Positions 31,230 to 41,400 of a DNA stretch of 59,537 nucleotides are shown one piece after another. The stretch covers positions 1 through 59,537 of IMG/VR virus record IMGVR_UViG_3300043640_000359; one strand, given 5' to 3'. The notes beneath the pieces are model-generated. The model was not told the origin of the DNA. It did no database searches and saw only the letters and a program-made list of their open reading frames with translations. Source of the stretch: a virus. How positions within the stretch are numbered: the first letter of the stretch is position 1; every line of letters starts with the position of its first letter. The translations under genes were made by a program, and so were the position numbers.

Positions 31230-31263
31230 AGGGTCTCCTTGAAACGGGGGTTGAGTGGGTGCC

Positions 31264-33033
31264 CTATCGGGTCTGACCCACGAAGAGCCGGCCGACGTCG
31301 CCGAAGCTCACTGTGAACGATCCGCCGGCTGGCGCGCTCACATCCTGGCACGACTGCGCGGCCGTGTCGCAGAGCTTTCCGGCGAAGCCTTTGTCCACGT
31401 GCATGGTGTAGGTTCCAGGCCGTGGTCCATGAATGACGTAGTCGAAGCGACCGTCGCTATTGATCACGCCATCGATACGTACATCTCCTGACGACGGTGG
31501 CGCGAGTACACGGAAGGTACGCCAGCTGTCACCGCTATGGTGGATGGTGGTGAACGTCGCCACATCGCGATGCATCTGGCGAACGGTCCACGGGATCTGG
31601 TTGAACCCCACCACGTTCTCGAAGCTCTGGTAGCGCTGCACACAGTTGCCGCACATCTCCGATCCGATGCCGCGTACCGTCTGCATTGCCACGATGAGCG
31701 AGAGCGCCTCAGGCGAGTTCATCTCCTGCCCGTTGGATGTCGCACTCACACAGCGCAGCGAACCGCCGCACACCGGCGCACCAACGCCTTCACCATCTAC
31801 CCAGAAACGGTTCCACTTGCCAGGTGCCTCGTACAGCCACGTGAACCGCCGACGCACTTTGTCGTCCGCGTGGAGGTCGCGGTCGCCGTGGTAGTAGCCA
31901 AACGGTTGGTCGCTTGGGGTGAAGAGCTTCTGAGCGAAGCGGTCGCCGGGCGTATCCCATACGATGTTGCTGGCATGACCAAGATGCCACAGCATCCCCG
32001 TCCCGTCCACGACAACCCGGATCAGCGCACGGAGATGCGTGGGGTCCACGTCGCCGTTGTCGTCGGAGGTACCGTGCGTGCTGCTCGGTTCGTTGACCGG
32101 CGAGGCCCACGCAAACTTCCACGCACCGACACGATCCACTACGGCACGGAACTGCCGCATGACCGCGAACTCTTGGTCGCTGTTCAGGCCGTCAATGCCA
32201 CCGGTCTCGAGCGTGAGGCGCATGCCGCGCTCGACCACCGCATCGGCCAGCGAGGCTTCCCACTCCACGAAATGAGCGTGGCGCGCGTCCAGTCCGTCGT
32301 AGGCCGGCGAACCGCCGTGGGCCCAGACACTGCTCCCACCGCTTGGGCGGATGTGCGACCACGAGCGGAGGATGTGATACCCCTGCCGTGCCGCCGCGTC
32401 GAGATCACCGAGGATCTCACCCACGTACCGGTCACGCTCGCCGGCGTCGCTGATGGCTTGAGCCGCATGCCAGCGCAGCGGCAGGTCGCCCATGTGGAGA
32501 ATAACGAATGTCCGCGGCCCTGTGTCGTCGCCACACACCCCACTCTCGCACCAGATGCGGCCTTGCACCGGGTCCGCATTGACCCCAGGTGGAGGCTCAG
32601 GCAGTGCATCTCTGGCGAGGTGGACACGGTGTTCCGGTCCCGCGAGATTGCACGACGCACCGAGATCTCCGCAGTTGACGGTGTGCCATCCCTCGAGGAT
32701 AAACGCATAGTCAGCCGGTGCGCAGGCCCATCGATGCGAGAAGCCGTTACCGTCGCTGATACGGTCCGTATCCTGTGCGGTCGAAGCAATGCGGACATTC
32801 GGTAGCGGGTTGCTGGCGCCGTCCAGCGTATAGATGACCACATCGCGGCCGTCACACGACGATGGTGGCGTCCCAGGATCGGGCACGCAATTCTCGTCGA
32901 CCTGACCGTCGCCGTTGTTGTCCATGCCATCGCCGCAAATTTCGATGGGAGGTGTGATGATGGGTGGCCGGTTGCCTGCACAGGCAACGGCCGCGAAGAG
33001 CGCGACGATCCACAACCAACGTAGGGTACGCAT
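31264..33033 (-). CDS. Lipoprotein with MopE-like calcium motif and glycosidase-like TIM-barrel domain
   Basis: 589 residues. The lipoprotein signal MRTLRWLWIVALFAAVAC (Cys18) is followed by CGDGMDNNGDGQVDENC (50-67), the MopE/putative metal-binding motif. A small beta domain and then a domain of about 330 residues follow, with TIM-barrel glycosidase features: WASPVNEPSS (acid/base Glu candidate) and later WVDGEG (nucleophile Glu candidate). The C-terminus is a beta-sandwich. A good RBS (AGGAGAAGG) precedes ATG 33033. It sits in the lysis region, but its lipid anchor suggests the infected cell surface. Possible roles: cutting host surface glycan, lysis aid, or exclusion of other phages. Confidence 0.65.
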   Translation of the reverse strand: MRTLRWLWIVALFAAVACAGNRPPIITPPIEICGDGMDNNGDGQVDENCVPDPGTPPSSCDGRDVVIYTLDGASNPLPNVRIASTAQDTDRISDGNGFSHRWACAPADYAFILEGWHTVNCGDLGASCNLAGPEHRVHLARDALPEPPPGVNADPVQGRIWCESGVCGDDTGPRTFVILHMGDLPLRWHAAQAISDAGERDRYVGEILGDLDAAARQGYHILRSWSHIRPSGGSSVWAHGGSPAYDGLDARHAHFVEWEASLADAVVERGMRLTLETGGIDGLNSDQEFAVMRQFRAVVDRVGAWKFAWASPVNEPSSTHGTSDDNGDVDPTHLRALIRVVVDGTGMLWHLGHASNIVWDTPGDRFAQKLFTPSDQPFGYYHGDRDLHADDKVRRRFTWLYEAPGKWNRFWVDGEGVGAPVCGGSLRCVSATSNGQEMNSPEALSLIVAMQTVRGIGSEMCGNCVQRYQSFENVVGFNQIPWTVRQMHRDVATFTTIHHSGDSWRTFRVLAPPSSGDVRIDGVINSDGRFDYVIHGPRPGTYTMHVDKGFAGKLCDTAAQSCQDVSAPAGGSFTVSFGDVGRLFVGQTR

Positions 33034-33044
33034 TGTGCCTTCTC

Positions 33045-33530
33045 CTAGAATGTGACTGAACCGTTCCGAACTTGCACCAACCATCGATGGACACCGTCCA
33101 CATACGCTTGGGTGCGCTTGGGAAACACGCCGGGTTTATTGTCGGCGGTCTTTCCGCCGTTGTACGCGGCCAACGCCGCCTCGACATCGCCCTTGGCCCA
33201 CATCATCCGTTCGTGCAGGATGGCACAGCCCCAGTTCAACCCGATGTCGGGGATGGTGAGCCACTCGGGCGGATCGGTCTTCGAGTAGCCCATCTCGCGC
33301 GCCGTGACGTACATCGCCTGCATCAAGCCATAGCTGGCGGCAATACGCTCGGGGATGCCGTCCCGATAAAGCGGATTATTCGCGCAGTAAGTCAACCAGA
33401 ACTTCGGCTCGTACCGATACGCGCCGGTACGCCCAGCGGACTCCTGCAGGCAGACCGCCACGACCAGGTCGACGTCGAGGTGATGCCGGAGCGCCGCATC
33501 TGACGCCTCTGCACGATACCAGAACTTCAT
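33045..33530 (-). CDS. Lytic transglycosylase-like endolysin
   Basis: 161 residues with the SLT/goose-lysozyme plan: VVAVCLQESAGR (catalytic Glu), ASYGLMQAMY and NWGCAILHERMMWAKGDVEAALAAYNGG. It would cleave peptidoglycan, either as the endolysin or as a virion-associated enzyme. No signal peptide, so release would need the nearby holin candidate. ATG 33530 overlaps the previous stop (ATGA). Confidence 0.85.
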   Translation of the reverse strand: MKFWYRAEASDAALRHHLDVDLVVAVCLQESAGRTGAYRYEPKFWLTYCANNPLYRDGIPERIAASYGLMQAMYVTAREMGYSKTDPPEWLTIPDIGLNWGCAILHERMMWAKGDVEAALAAYNGGKTADNKPGVFPKRTQAYVDGVHRWLVQVRNGSVTF

Positions 33531-34174
33531 GCCATGCTCCCTGGTGTGGAGGTAGGGTTGTCGCGCACCGTGATGGTGCCGAACCACCCAATGGTTTCCT
33601 TCTCCACAATGTCGCGCATGGGTGTGGCTTCCATGTACACCTGCTTGGAGCTGGAGCCGGCTCCCGTCAGCAAGCGGAAATCTGCCCGGAACAGTCGCTG
33701 ATCCTTCACCGCGTGGGCCCACTCCGTGGCGATGTGGCGTCGGTCTTCGATGTACACGGCGCTGAACCAACCGTTGCCGAGGAGTTCGTCCAAGCTGAAG
33801 CCGGTGAGCTCCTCGTAGGCGTGGTTCACATGCACGTACAGACCCTTGGCGTTGGTCTCAAACAGCGGACGCGAGAACGCATGGCCGATGGCCGACTGTC
33901 GCGCCTCGGACCGCCGCACGGTATCCTCAATACGATCGATGGCATCGCGCAAACTCTTGCCGCCGTTCACGCCCATCTGATCTTTCATGGTTTTCTGTGA
34001 CACCTGCACTTCGGTGAGACCGGTCTGCAGGGTATCGATGCGCTGGAAGAAGCTCTTCCAGTTGTCGCGTCGGGTCTTCAACCACTTCCACACACCCCAC
34101 AGGACGCCCAGTGCGCCCGCGGCGTAGACGATGAATCGAGACCACTGCTCGAGATGCGAGAGGTCCAACCACAT
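33527..34174 (-). CDS. Membrane-anchored PAS-domain protein
   Basis: 215 residues: a transmembrane helix (about 12-32), a coiled coil (about 35-90), then a PAS fold (95-205; LFETNAKGLYVHVNHAYEEL, GFSLDELLGNGWFSAVYIED, and an F-R-A-D-F-R-L strand). No kinase or output domain follows. PAS domains sense small molecules or dimerise. Its location next to the lysin suggests a sensor or adaptor in lysis or in late virion proteins. The role is unproven. Confidence 0.75.
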   Translation of the reverse strand: MWLDLSHLEQWSRFIVYAAGALGVLWGVWKWLKTRRDNWKSFFQRIDTLQTGLTEVQVSQKTMKDQMGVNGGKSLRDAIDRIEDTVRRSEARQSAIGHAFSRPLFETNAKGLYVHVNHAYEELTGFSLDELLGNGWFSAVYIEDRRHIATEWAHAVKDQRLFRADFRLLTGAGSSSKQVYMEATPMRDIVEKETIGWFGTITVRDNPTSTPGSMA

Positions 34175-34184
34175 AACTCACTCC

Positions 34185-34667
34185 CTACGCCGTAACATAC
34201 GGGAAGGAAAAGTACAGCCAAAAGTTGTTGGGCGAGATGGAGAAATTGACACCATCCGTCCGTGTGATGAGGAGCGTCGTGCCGCTGACCGGTTGAATAA
34301 TCGCTGAGGTCTCACCTCCGTTGTCAATGCAATAGCCGACCTGTCGTACGCATCCGCCCACCGCAATACTCCCGATGGGGATGGTGTACGTGATCGACGC
34401 GGTCGATGCGCTCAACGACGACTGGACAATCTGTGCCGTGACCCATACTTCGTTCATCACGACCATGTAGAAGTGCGAACCGAGGTCCACATTCTGTACG
34501 GTCCAGAGTCCGGTAGCTGCCGTGAAGAGTGCGGCGTTGTACGCGATGTTGACCTTCGCTGCGCCGCTCGGGAGCATGAACAACATCTCGTCGCGAATCG
34601 CCGCGTTCATCTTCGCGGCGTCGCCCATCTCGCCGCCGATCCACTGCCGTGGCGTATTCCAAGCCAT
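34185..34667 (-). CDS. Tail-tip paralogue 3
   Basis: 160 residues. It opens with MAWNTPRQWIGGEMGDAAKM, the same signature (W-x-x-P-R-x-W-I-x-G-E) as the two genes upstream, then a beta-rich body with little similarity. ATG 34667 overlaps the stop of paralogue 2. Probably a short fibre or receptor-contact protein, by position after the tail genes. Confidence 0.65.
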   Translation of the reverse strand: MAWNTPRQWIGGEMGDAAKMNAAIRDEMLFMLPSGAAKVNIAYNAALFTAATGLWTVQNVDLGSHFYMVVMNEVWVTAQIVQSSLSASTASITYTIPIGSIAVGGCVRQVGYCIDNGGETSAIIQPVSGTTLLITRTDGVNFSISPNNFWLYFSFPYVTA

Positions 34668-35167
34668 TAGAGCCTCACCGCGAAGGAGACCGCCACGTAG
34701 ACGTAGAAGTTGGCTTCGGGTAGCGTAAAGTTCGCACCGTTCGTCAACGAGATGGTGATCGCGGTTGCACCGGCACCGGGGAGAATACTCCCGGCCGCGA
34801 CCACCCCACCGGCGAACATGAACCCCGATCGTTGGAATCCCGACTGCAGGATGGTCATACCGTCGGGGAGTCCAATCTGTATGGCCGGACTCGCCGACCC
34901 TCCGAACACGGACGTGGTGATCTGCGCCACATAGAAGATACGATTGCCGCACCGTGTGTAGTACTCTGCCGCGCGATCGCCGGCGTCAACGGTCCACGTC
35001 ATGGGTGCGACCCCCGTGAAGCGACCGGCGTCAAACGGAATGGGACTAGCCGAACGCGCGGGACTTCCGAACGGATTCAGGAAGAGGAAGTTATCCCGAA
35101 TCTGCGTGTTGAGGTAACTGGCCGGAACCAGCTCACCGTCGATCCACGTACGAGGTGCGGTCCACAT
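34667..35167 (-). CDS. Tail-tip paralogue 2
   Basis: 166 residues beginning MWTAPRTWIDGELVPASYLN and then TQIRDNFLFLNP, closely matching paralogue 1 over the first 32 residues. The body is beta-rich and keeps the FDAxRFTG...MTWTV block shared with paralogue 1. Likely a trimeric tail-tip protein. Confidence 0.7.
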   Translation of the reverse strand: MWTAPRTWIDGELVPASYLNTQIRDNFLFLNPFGSPARSASPIPFDAGRFTGVAPMTWTVDAGDRAAEYYTRCGNRIFYVAQITTSVFGGSASPAIQIGLPDGMTILQSGFQRSGFMFAGGVVAAGSILPGAGATAITISLTNGANFTLPEANFYVYVAVSFAVRL

Positions 35168-35169
35168 AA

Positions 35170-35700
35170 TTAAACCGGGGTGATGGCTAGCGGCATCGTC
35201 AGATACACAAATGTGGTGTTGGCCGTTACGATGAACGCGATCGTGATCGCCGCGATCTCAATTTTTCCACTACTGGCATTGGCCGTGGCCAGGCATCGAA
35301 TGGACGATGTTGCTTGCGCAAAGTACGTGACGCGGTCGAAGGTAGAATCTGAGAGCCGCGTATCCAATCCGTCTGGAAGCTTGATACTCAGCGTGCTGTT
35401 CGGTGTCCCGCCCACAGTGGTCGTGATGAGCTGGATTGTGTAGAGGCAGAATGGACCCGTGATCGAGTACCACTCAGCCGCGACATCGGCCACTTGTACG
35501 GTCCACGTCATCGCACCATTGCCGGTGAAGCGCGCCGCGTCGAACGTGTTCAGGTTGACAACCGTAATGTTGGTGCCGACGTTGTCGGTGGTGTTGGCGT
35601 GTGGGTTCAACACACGGAGGTTGTTCCGGATGTGGGTGTTGAACAACGACGCGTTCGTGTCTTCGCCGGCAATCCAGGTTCGTGGCGCGGTCCAGGCCAT
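35170..35700 (-). CDS. Tail-tip paralogue 1
   Basis: 176 residues beginning MAWTAPRTWIAGEDTNASLF and then NTHIRNNLRVLNP. Shares the N-terminal 32 residues and the FDAARFTGNGAMTWTV block with paralogue 2. The conserved start probably attaches to the tail, and the diverged body faces the host. Related short proteins follow the tail genes in many siphophages. Confidence 0.7.
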   Translation of the reverse strand: MAWTAPRTWIAGEDTNASLFNTHIRNNLRVLNPHANTTDNVGTNITVVNLNTFDAARFTGNGAMTWTVQVADVAAEWYSITGPFCLYTIQLITTTVGGTPNSTLSIKLPDGLDTRLSDSTFDRVTYFAQATSSIRCLATANASSGKIEIAAITIAFIVTANTTFVYLTMPLAITPV

Positions 35701-35702
35701 GG

Positions 35703-36179
35703 TTACTTTCGCGGATAGGTCAACGTCTTCGTGACGCCGTGTACAACGTTCTCACCGTCGAGGCCAATCGGTTTCTCCCACGGTTGCCAGTTGCGCGTGT
35801 CGGGATCCGGCCGCTTGCTCAGGAGCGTTTCGATCTTGGCACGTGTCTCTGGATCCGGTTGCACGATGTCCGTGAAGAGTGCCCCACAAGTGAAGCACCA
35901 CGCACGGGCCCACCCCGGCACAACCGCCACACCACCCTTGCAGTGCGGGCAGTCGCCACACCAGCGGCCTTGGTTCACGTACACCGTCACCGGTGTGGGA
36001 GACGCCCACGAGGGACGACCATTCAGCTTCATCGCGGCGTGATGCTCTTGACAGGCGTCGTCTTCGCGCCGGATGTTCCGCTCACGGAACCATTCGATGT
36101 ACTGTCGGGCGTCACGCAGCGCATTGGGCTGAACGCCCATCTGTGCGAGTCGCTTCTGCATCTCTTCGATCAGGGACAT
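35703..36179 (-). CDS. Zinc-ribbon protein in the tail module
   Basis: 158 residues. A helical N-terminus, then CGDCPHC and CFTC (zinc ribbon), then a Pro-rich tail with a final beta hairpin. It starts eight bases after the tail protein gene ends. It may be a minor tail or assembly protein; no family recognised. Confidence 0.65.
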   Translation of the reverse strand: MSLIEEMQKRLAQMGVQPNALRDARQYIEWFRERNIRREDDACQEHHAAMKLNGRPSWASPTPVTVYVNQGRWCGDCPHCKGGVAVVPGWARAWCFTCGALFTDIVQPDPETRAKIETLLSKRPDPDTRNWQPWEKPIGLDGENVVHGVTKTLTYPRK

Positions 36180-36186
36180 GAGTGCC

Positions 36187-38457
36187 TCACGCGTAGAATA
36201 CACGAGTGTTGATACCGAGCTCTCGAGAGCCGGCCTGTCCCAGGATCCAGAAGTTCTGGGTGGGAGCCGGGACTGTCCGCATCCAGAGTGTCGCTTCCCC
36301 ACCGACGCCGACTTCGATGCGGAGCGCGTTGACCAACATTTGCGAGACGAGATTGGCAATCGGTACGGACACGCGGTAGCTCACGTCAAGTTCCAGTGCG
36401 GACTCTGGCGTGAGTGGATCGTTGAGCGAGATCAGCAGACCACGTGCACGGGTCGTGGTGGACTGTGCCGTCACCAGGATGAGGTCGCCCACACCCTGAG
36501 CGATGTTCGCGTTGTCCTGATACGGCATGTCGAGCGACACACTGTTCGCACCGTCCGACGCCACAGCCGCGATATCCTCGCTCTTCATGGTCTGCGTGCG
36601 GAAGTCGTAGATGCCCTTGCCGCGAATCTGGAGCTTGGTGATCCACGCCGCAGACGTCGAGGAGTTCGTCACTGTGAGCTCGACGTTGTTGGCACCTTTG
36701 TTTGCCACGATCGCTAGGAAGGCCGTCAGGTTGGTTCCGGTCCCGTCGGCCTTGGTGTTCATCGTATAGTCGGTCGTGGGGACCGGTGTCACGACTTCTG
36801 CACCTCCGATACGCGCGACCTTCGTCGGTGCGCTGTCGGCACGGTAGGGACCCTGGAAGGTGAAGGTCTCGCCGGGTCCAATGGGCAACGCCGCCACCAT
36901 CGCGTACAGCACGGTCGTCGCCACGGGGTCCGTGACCGGCGGATGCGCCGTGGTCAGGACACGGTTGATGGCGTTGCTGTTGATCTCGACAACCTCGATA
37001 TCCTTGTACGCCGTGAACGCGGTATCCACCGCCAAATGCGAGATGTAGCGTTGCCCACGCGGCTCTTGCACCACGATGCCCGATCGATTGGTGTATAGAT
37101 AACCACCATCCGTATTGACCGTGCGGACCGCCTCGTTCAGTGCCGTACGGTTTTCGTCCTGCGCGTTGTTGAACCCGTAGGCCACAATGTCCTGCGTAGG
37201 CGTGATCCGCATGCCCGGTGGGCTTGCACCGAGGAACGCCATCAGGTACGACGTCATGTCCGACGACCGTGGGTTGTACAACAACGGCAACGTCTCGACC
37301 GGCGAGCGGCCCATTTGATCCAGGAAATCGTAGGCCATCATGTTCGTCACCTGCTCGTCGAAGCCGAGCGTCGGTGAGATGACGCGCACACGTCCGTGGA
37401 ACTGTGTCTTGTAGGTGGACCCCACAGTGGAGGATAGGAACGAGATGCGACACGCCATCCCTTTGCGAAAGCCGCTCCGGCAGCTCGCGCTCGCGGGGTC
37501 GTAGTAACCGGCCGTCTTCGCGCTGTTCTGGTCGCTGTTGTCCAGGCCAAAGAGTCCCTGACCGGGTCCCGCGATATGCGCCGTGGGGCTGTCGTCGCGG
37601 ATACCACGCTCCACCACGCACGGGACGTTGTCGCGCACATCGGCGGATACGTCGGTCCAGAGGAGCGGCGGCATACGCAAGGCGATCTCTGCAGCCGTGA
37701 GCTCCACCGGGAACACGCCCAGGTGGTAATAGGTGAACGCGCCGAACTGCGCAGACGTCCAGTGCTTGCCGGCAAACACACCGTCCACCCACGTGAACGA
37801 AAACCGCGCCGGAGTACCGGACACCGCCAGCACACCGTTCACATACATCTTCACGGCGTCGGGTGAGGCACCCGAGCGTGTCAGTGCTACGTGGATCGTT
37901 TGACCGAGACCCGGCAGCACGACGCTCCCTACCGCTGAGCCGTTGTAGTAGGCGTAGAGCCGGCCGTCTGGGCGCAGTGAGATCCCGAAGCGTGCCGCGG
38001 CACCGGACCCCCACACCCAGGTCTCTGCTGCGGGCAACGAGTTCACCCGGAAGAGCGCCTCCAACGAGGCGGGTGTGATGCCGGGGTATGTGGCATTCAG
38101 ACCAAACGTGATGAACCAATCGTCCACACCGTCCAGTGTCACGCCACCGCCACCCTCGGGCAGCACACCAGCTTCGCCGAAGTAGGACGGGTCCGTTACC
38201 GGCGTCCCGGCGTTGCCTTCACCGAGGATGAGCGCTGCCGCGCTGATGATGTTGGACGGTGCCAGACCGCCGTTGAAGTTCGGCGACGGCTGTTGCCATA
38301 CAACCACCAGCGACGGTGTCGTTTGCGACGGTGAGAGGTTGATACTGAACGGCGACGCGACCATACGATACTGGTTTTGCGCCACGCTACTCGCGCTGAC
38401 ACGTTCCCAGTAACTTCCGCCGAGTCCCAGTTCAACTTTCGTGGTGAGGCGTCGCAT
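36187..38457 (-). CDS. Large tail protein with LamG/concanavalin-like insertion
   Basis: 756 residues. Residues 100-260 form a lectin-like beta sandwich (LDGVDDWFITFG, ISLRPDGRLYAYYNG, VKMYVNGVLAVSG). The remaining parts, with YDFLDQMGRSP and an internal beta-rich hub-like region (about 280-750), fit a distal tail or baseplate hub protein located just after the tape measure gene. The lectin domain suggests contact with host surface sugars. It overlaps the tape measure stop by one base. Confidence 0.75.
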   Translation of the reverse strand: MRRLTTKVELGLGGSYWERVSASSVAQNQYRMVASPFSINLSPSQTTPSLVVVWQQPSPNFNGGLAPSNIISAAALILGEGNAGTPVTDPSYFGEAGVLPEGGGGVTLDGVDDWFITFGLNATYPGITPASLEALFRVNSLPAAETWVWGSGAAARFGISLRPDGRLYAYYNGSAVGSVVLPGLGQTIHVALTRSGASPDAVKMYVNGVLAVSGTPARFSFTWVDGVFAGKHWTSAQFGAFTYYHLGVFPVELTAAEIALRMPPLLWTDVSADVRDNVPCVVERGIRDDSPTAHIAGPGQGLFGLDNSDQNSAKTAGYYDPASASCRSGFRKGMACRISFLSSTVGSTYKTQFHGRVRVISPTLGFDEQVTNMMAYDFLDQMGRSPVETLPLLYNPRSSDMTSYLMAFLGASPPGMRITPTQDIVAYGFNNAQDENRTALNEAVRTVNTDGGYLYTNRSGIVVQEPRGQRYISHLAVDTAFTAYKDIEVVEINSNAINRVLTTAHPPVTDPVATTVLYAMVAALPIGPGETFTFQGPYRADSAPTKVARIGGAEVVTPVPTTDYTMNTKADGTGTNLTAFLAIVANKGANNVELTVTNSSTSAAWITKLQIRGKGIYDFRTQTMKSEDIAAVASDGANSVSLDMPYQDNANIAQGVGDLILVTAQSTTTRARGLLISLNDPLTPESALELDVSYRVSVPIANLVSQMLVNALRIEVGVGGEATLWMRTVPAPTQNFWILGQAGSRELGINTRVFYA

Positions 38458-41400
38458 TAGGCCGACACTCCGTTCGCATTGTAGCGCATGGCATTCGTCA
38501 AGCTATTGCGAATCTCAAACATGAACGACTTCATATCCTGGCGCAGCGCGGACACCTGACCTGACATGGCTTCCATGAAGTCCTTGCCGCCACCGGTGAA
38601 CTCGTCCATGCGGTCCAGCGGGATCAGCGCTTCCGCGCCACGCTCGCCGAAGATGCCCACGCTCGGCGAGAGCGCGATACCACCGCTTGCGTGCTCTGGG
38701 AGTTCCTCGGGAAGCGGCGTGCCGTCACCGTAGGTCTGCTGGAAGTACTCCTGCACCATGGCCTGGAGGAACTCCTCGAGTCGCGCGGCATTGATGGGAC
38801 CTCCCGTGTAACCGTAGGCCTGCGCCATGCGCTGGATCTCGGCTGTCGACGCATCGCGTCCGCCGTACTGGCGGAACACGGTGTTGATGCGCGCTACGGC
38901 CTGGTCCTGATTCAACATCTGCGGGCCACCCGGCTGGCCCGGTTGAATCGGATATCCCTCCCACGGGTTCTTGATATTCTTCAGATCCTCGATGCGTTTC
39001 TCTAGCACCTCGATCTGTTTCTTCAACTGCTCCTGCAACGCTTCGACGTACGTCTTCTGCGAGTCCAGCTCCGCGGCCATGGCGTCGCGACGCGCCTCGA
39101 GGATGCGTCCGAGCGGCGTGTCCGCACCGATCTCCTTGATGGAGGCGTCGTACGCCTTGAGCTCGTCCTCCATCTGCTTGATGTGGTCGTCGTCCTTGGT
39201 GCTGGACTGCAAGTCCTTCAGCTTCTTGAGTTCCGCCTCGGCCGAGTCGATCATGCCCTGAACAGCCGGCGAGATCGCTCCCTGCATCGTCAGCGGGATC
39301 TTCAGCGTGAACAGTGTGAGCTTCTTGGTCTTCTCGTCCAACAGGCCCATGCCGGTCAACAGCGCGTCGATGCCGTTGTACAGCTTGCCCATGGCAATGA
39401 CACCGTGCGACGCCAGATCACCGATCGCCGCGCTCGCCAGATAGGCGTGCTCGGTGAGGTCGATCATGCCGCCCGGTGAGTGACCGTAGGTGGCGCCGTA
39501 CACGGCGTTGTCCAGATTCTCCACCGCAGGTGTCGCCTTGTTGTTGAACTCGTCGGCGATCGTCCCCGCGGCGCGCTTGCCAGAACTCTCGAGACCGCTG
39601 AAGCCGCCTTGCACCGTACGAATGGCACCGGTCAACCCGTCGCGCACGCTCGCCGTGAGCTGTTGGACCGCTTCGATGACGCCATCGAAACCTTCCTTCA
39701 TCACGTCCTGATCGGTCTTCGCTTTGTGACCGAGCAGGTCGTGCTCGCGCGCCTGGTCGATCAACATCTGCGTGTTGTCGTCAATCTTCAAGCCGTACTG
39801 TTGCGCCAGCTCAATGATACTGTCCAGTGCCGGTGCCATCTGCTGCAACGCGTCACGGTGCGAACCGCCAGCCTTGGCGACCTCTGCTTGCACCCGTGTC
39901 ATCGTCTCGCCGAGCCGGCGCTGGACCGCGTCGAGCGTCTCCTGGGACACGGGACCGATGTTGCTCAGGGCGAGGGTGACCTCGTTGATACCCGCTGCGG
40001 CTTTGCCGGCAGCGGTCTCCGACACCCGTGCGCCCACGATGAGGGAGTTGAGTCCCTCGTCGGCCGTGAGGCCGAGTGTATCCTGCAGGGCAATGAGGTT
40101 TGCAATGGCGGGTTGAACCGCCTGCAACGCTTCGAAGTAGGACAGACCCGCGGCACGTGCGCTGTTGAACGCCGACAGCGCCAGGATGCCCATGTCGGTG
40201 AAGTCGTCACCGCTCTGTTGGGCCAGCGTGTTCATCTGGCCTTGCAGCTCGTTGACCTTCGCCTGTGCGGCGGCAATCTCCCCGGCCGCTTGCGATACAT
40301 CGTAGGGATCGCGGTCGTTGCCCTTGCCTGTGGCTTCGTTGGCACGCTCGCGTTCGGCATCGGTCAGCTTCTGGAGGTTGTCCTTTGCCTCCTTGAGCTT
40401 CTCCGCCATGGCCTGCGCATTGGTCACGGTATCCGCGAACATGTCCGACATGCCGCTGGCCGCACGACCGGTTTGCGCTTCCACGAAATCGTGGATGGCC
40501 TTGCTGCCGATGTTCATCTGCGCGTTCAGCCGGATGATCTCCGTGAACGCCGCGCTGGCGACATGACCGCTGTTGACCACCGTGTCGGCGAAGCTGGCAA
40601 AGTTCTCGTCGAGGATGTGTGCGGCCTGACCCGTGTTCAGCAAGCCGCGCTCGGTGAGGACGAACACATCGCGCAGTGGCCCCAGCAACTGCTGCATGTT
40701 ATCCGGCCGCACCCCACCCTGCTCCTTGATGACGTCCTTCAGGTTCCACGCGCGCGCAGCTTCCTCGACCCCGTCGAACAGGTTCTTGGCGTCTCCCTCG
40801 ATCTGCTTCGCCAGACCGAACGAGATGTCCGTGCCCCACTCCTCGCCGACCTTCTCCATCTCGCGGCGCGTCCCGCGGCCGCGGAAGATCCCGATCATAA
40901 TCCCGACGATGGCGCCGGCTGCGGCACCCCACACACCCGCCGCAGCGCCTGTGCTAGCGCCCGAGGACATCGCCATCGCGATGCCTGTACCAATCGCCGC
41001 GCCAGTCCCCGCACCCGTGAGTGCGCCGCCCAGCACGTTCTGGAGCCGGCTCTCGGTGCCGGTGGAGGCCATCATTCCAGAGATGCCGGCCACCATGGCG
41101 CTGGCGATGGACACCATGCCCGACGCCAGATTCTTCTTGACCCCACCCATGCCGAAGGACTGCTTGATCCCTTCGACGAACTGCGTGCCCGCTTGCACCC
41201 CGACATTGGCAAACGACACCATCGAACCGAGCGTCTTGGCAAGACCGCCGAAGGAACCACCGGCTACCTGCGCCAGATTCGAGAAGGCTGAGGCGAGATT
41301 CTGCAGTCCCTTCTGCCATGTGGTCGTTTCCTTGAGACGGTCCAAGAACATCTTGACCGCCTCCTCGGAAATGCCGAGGGACTTCGCAATCTCCTTCACG

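Noticed and set aside
31537-32805. 422-residue open frame on the plus strand
   Set aside because: Antisense to the glycosidase-like lipoprotein, which has a signal peptide, motifs and a good ribosome site.
39480-41291. 603-residue open frame on the plus strand
   Set aside because: Antisense to the tape measure gene; Arg/His/Leu-rich composition typical of a shadow frame.
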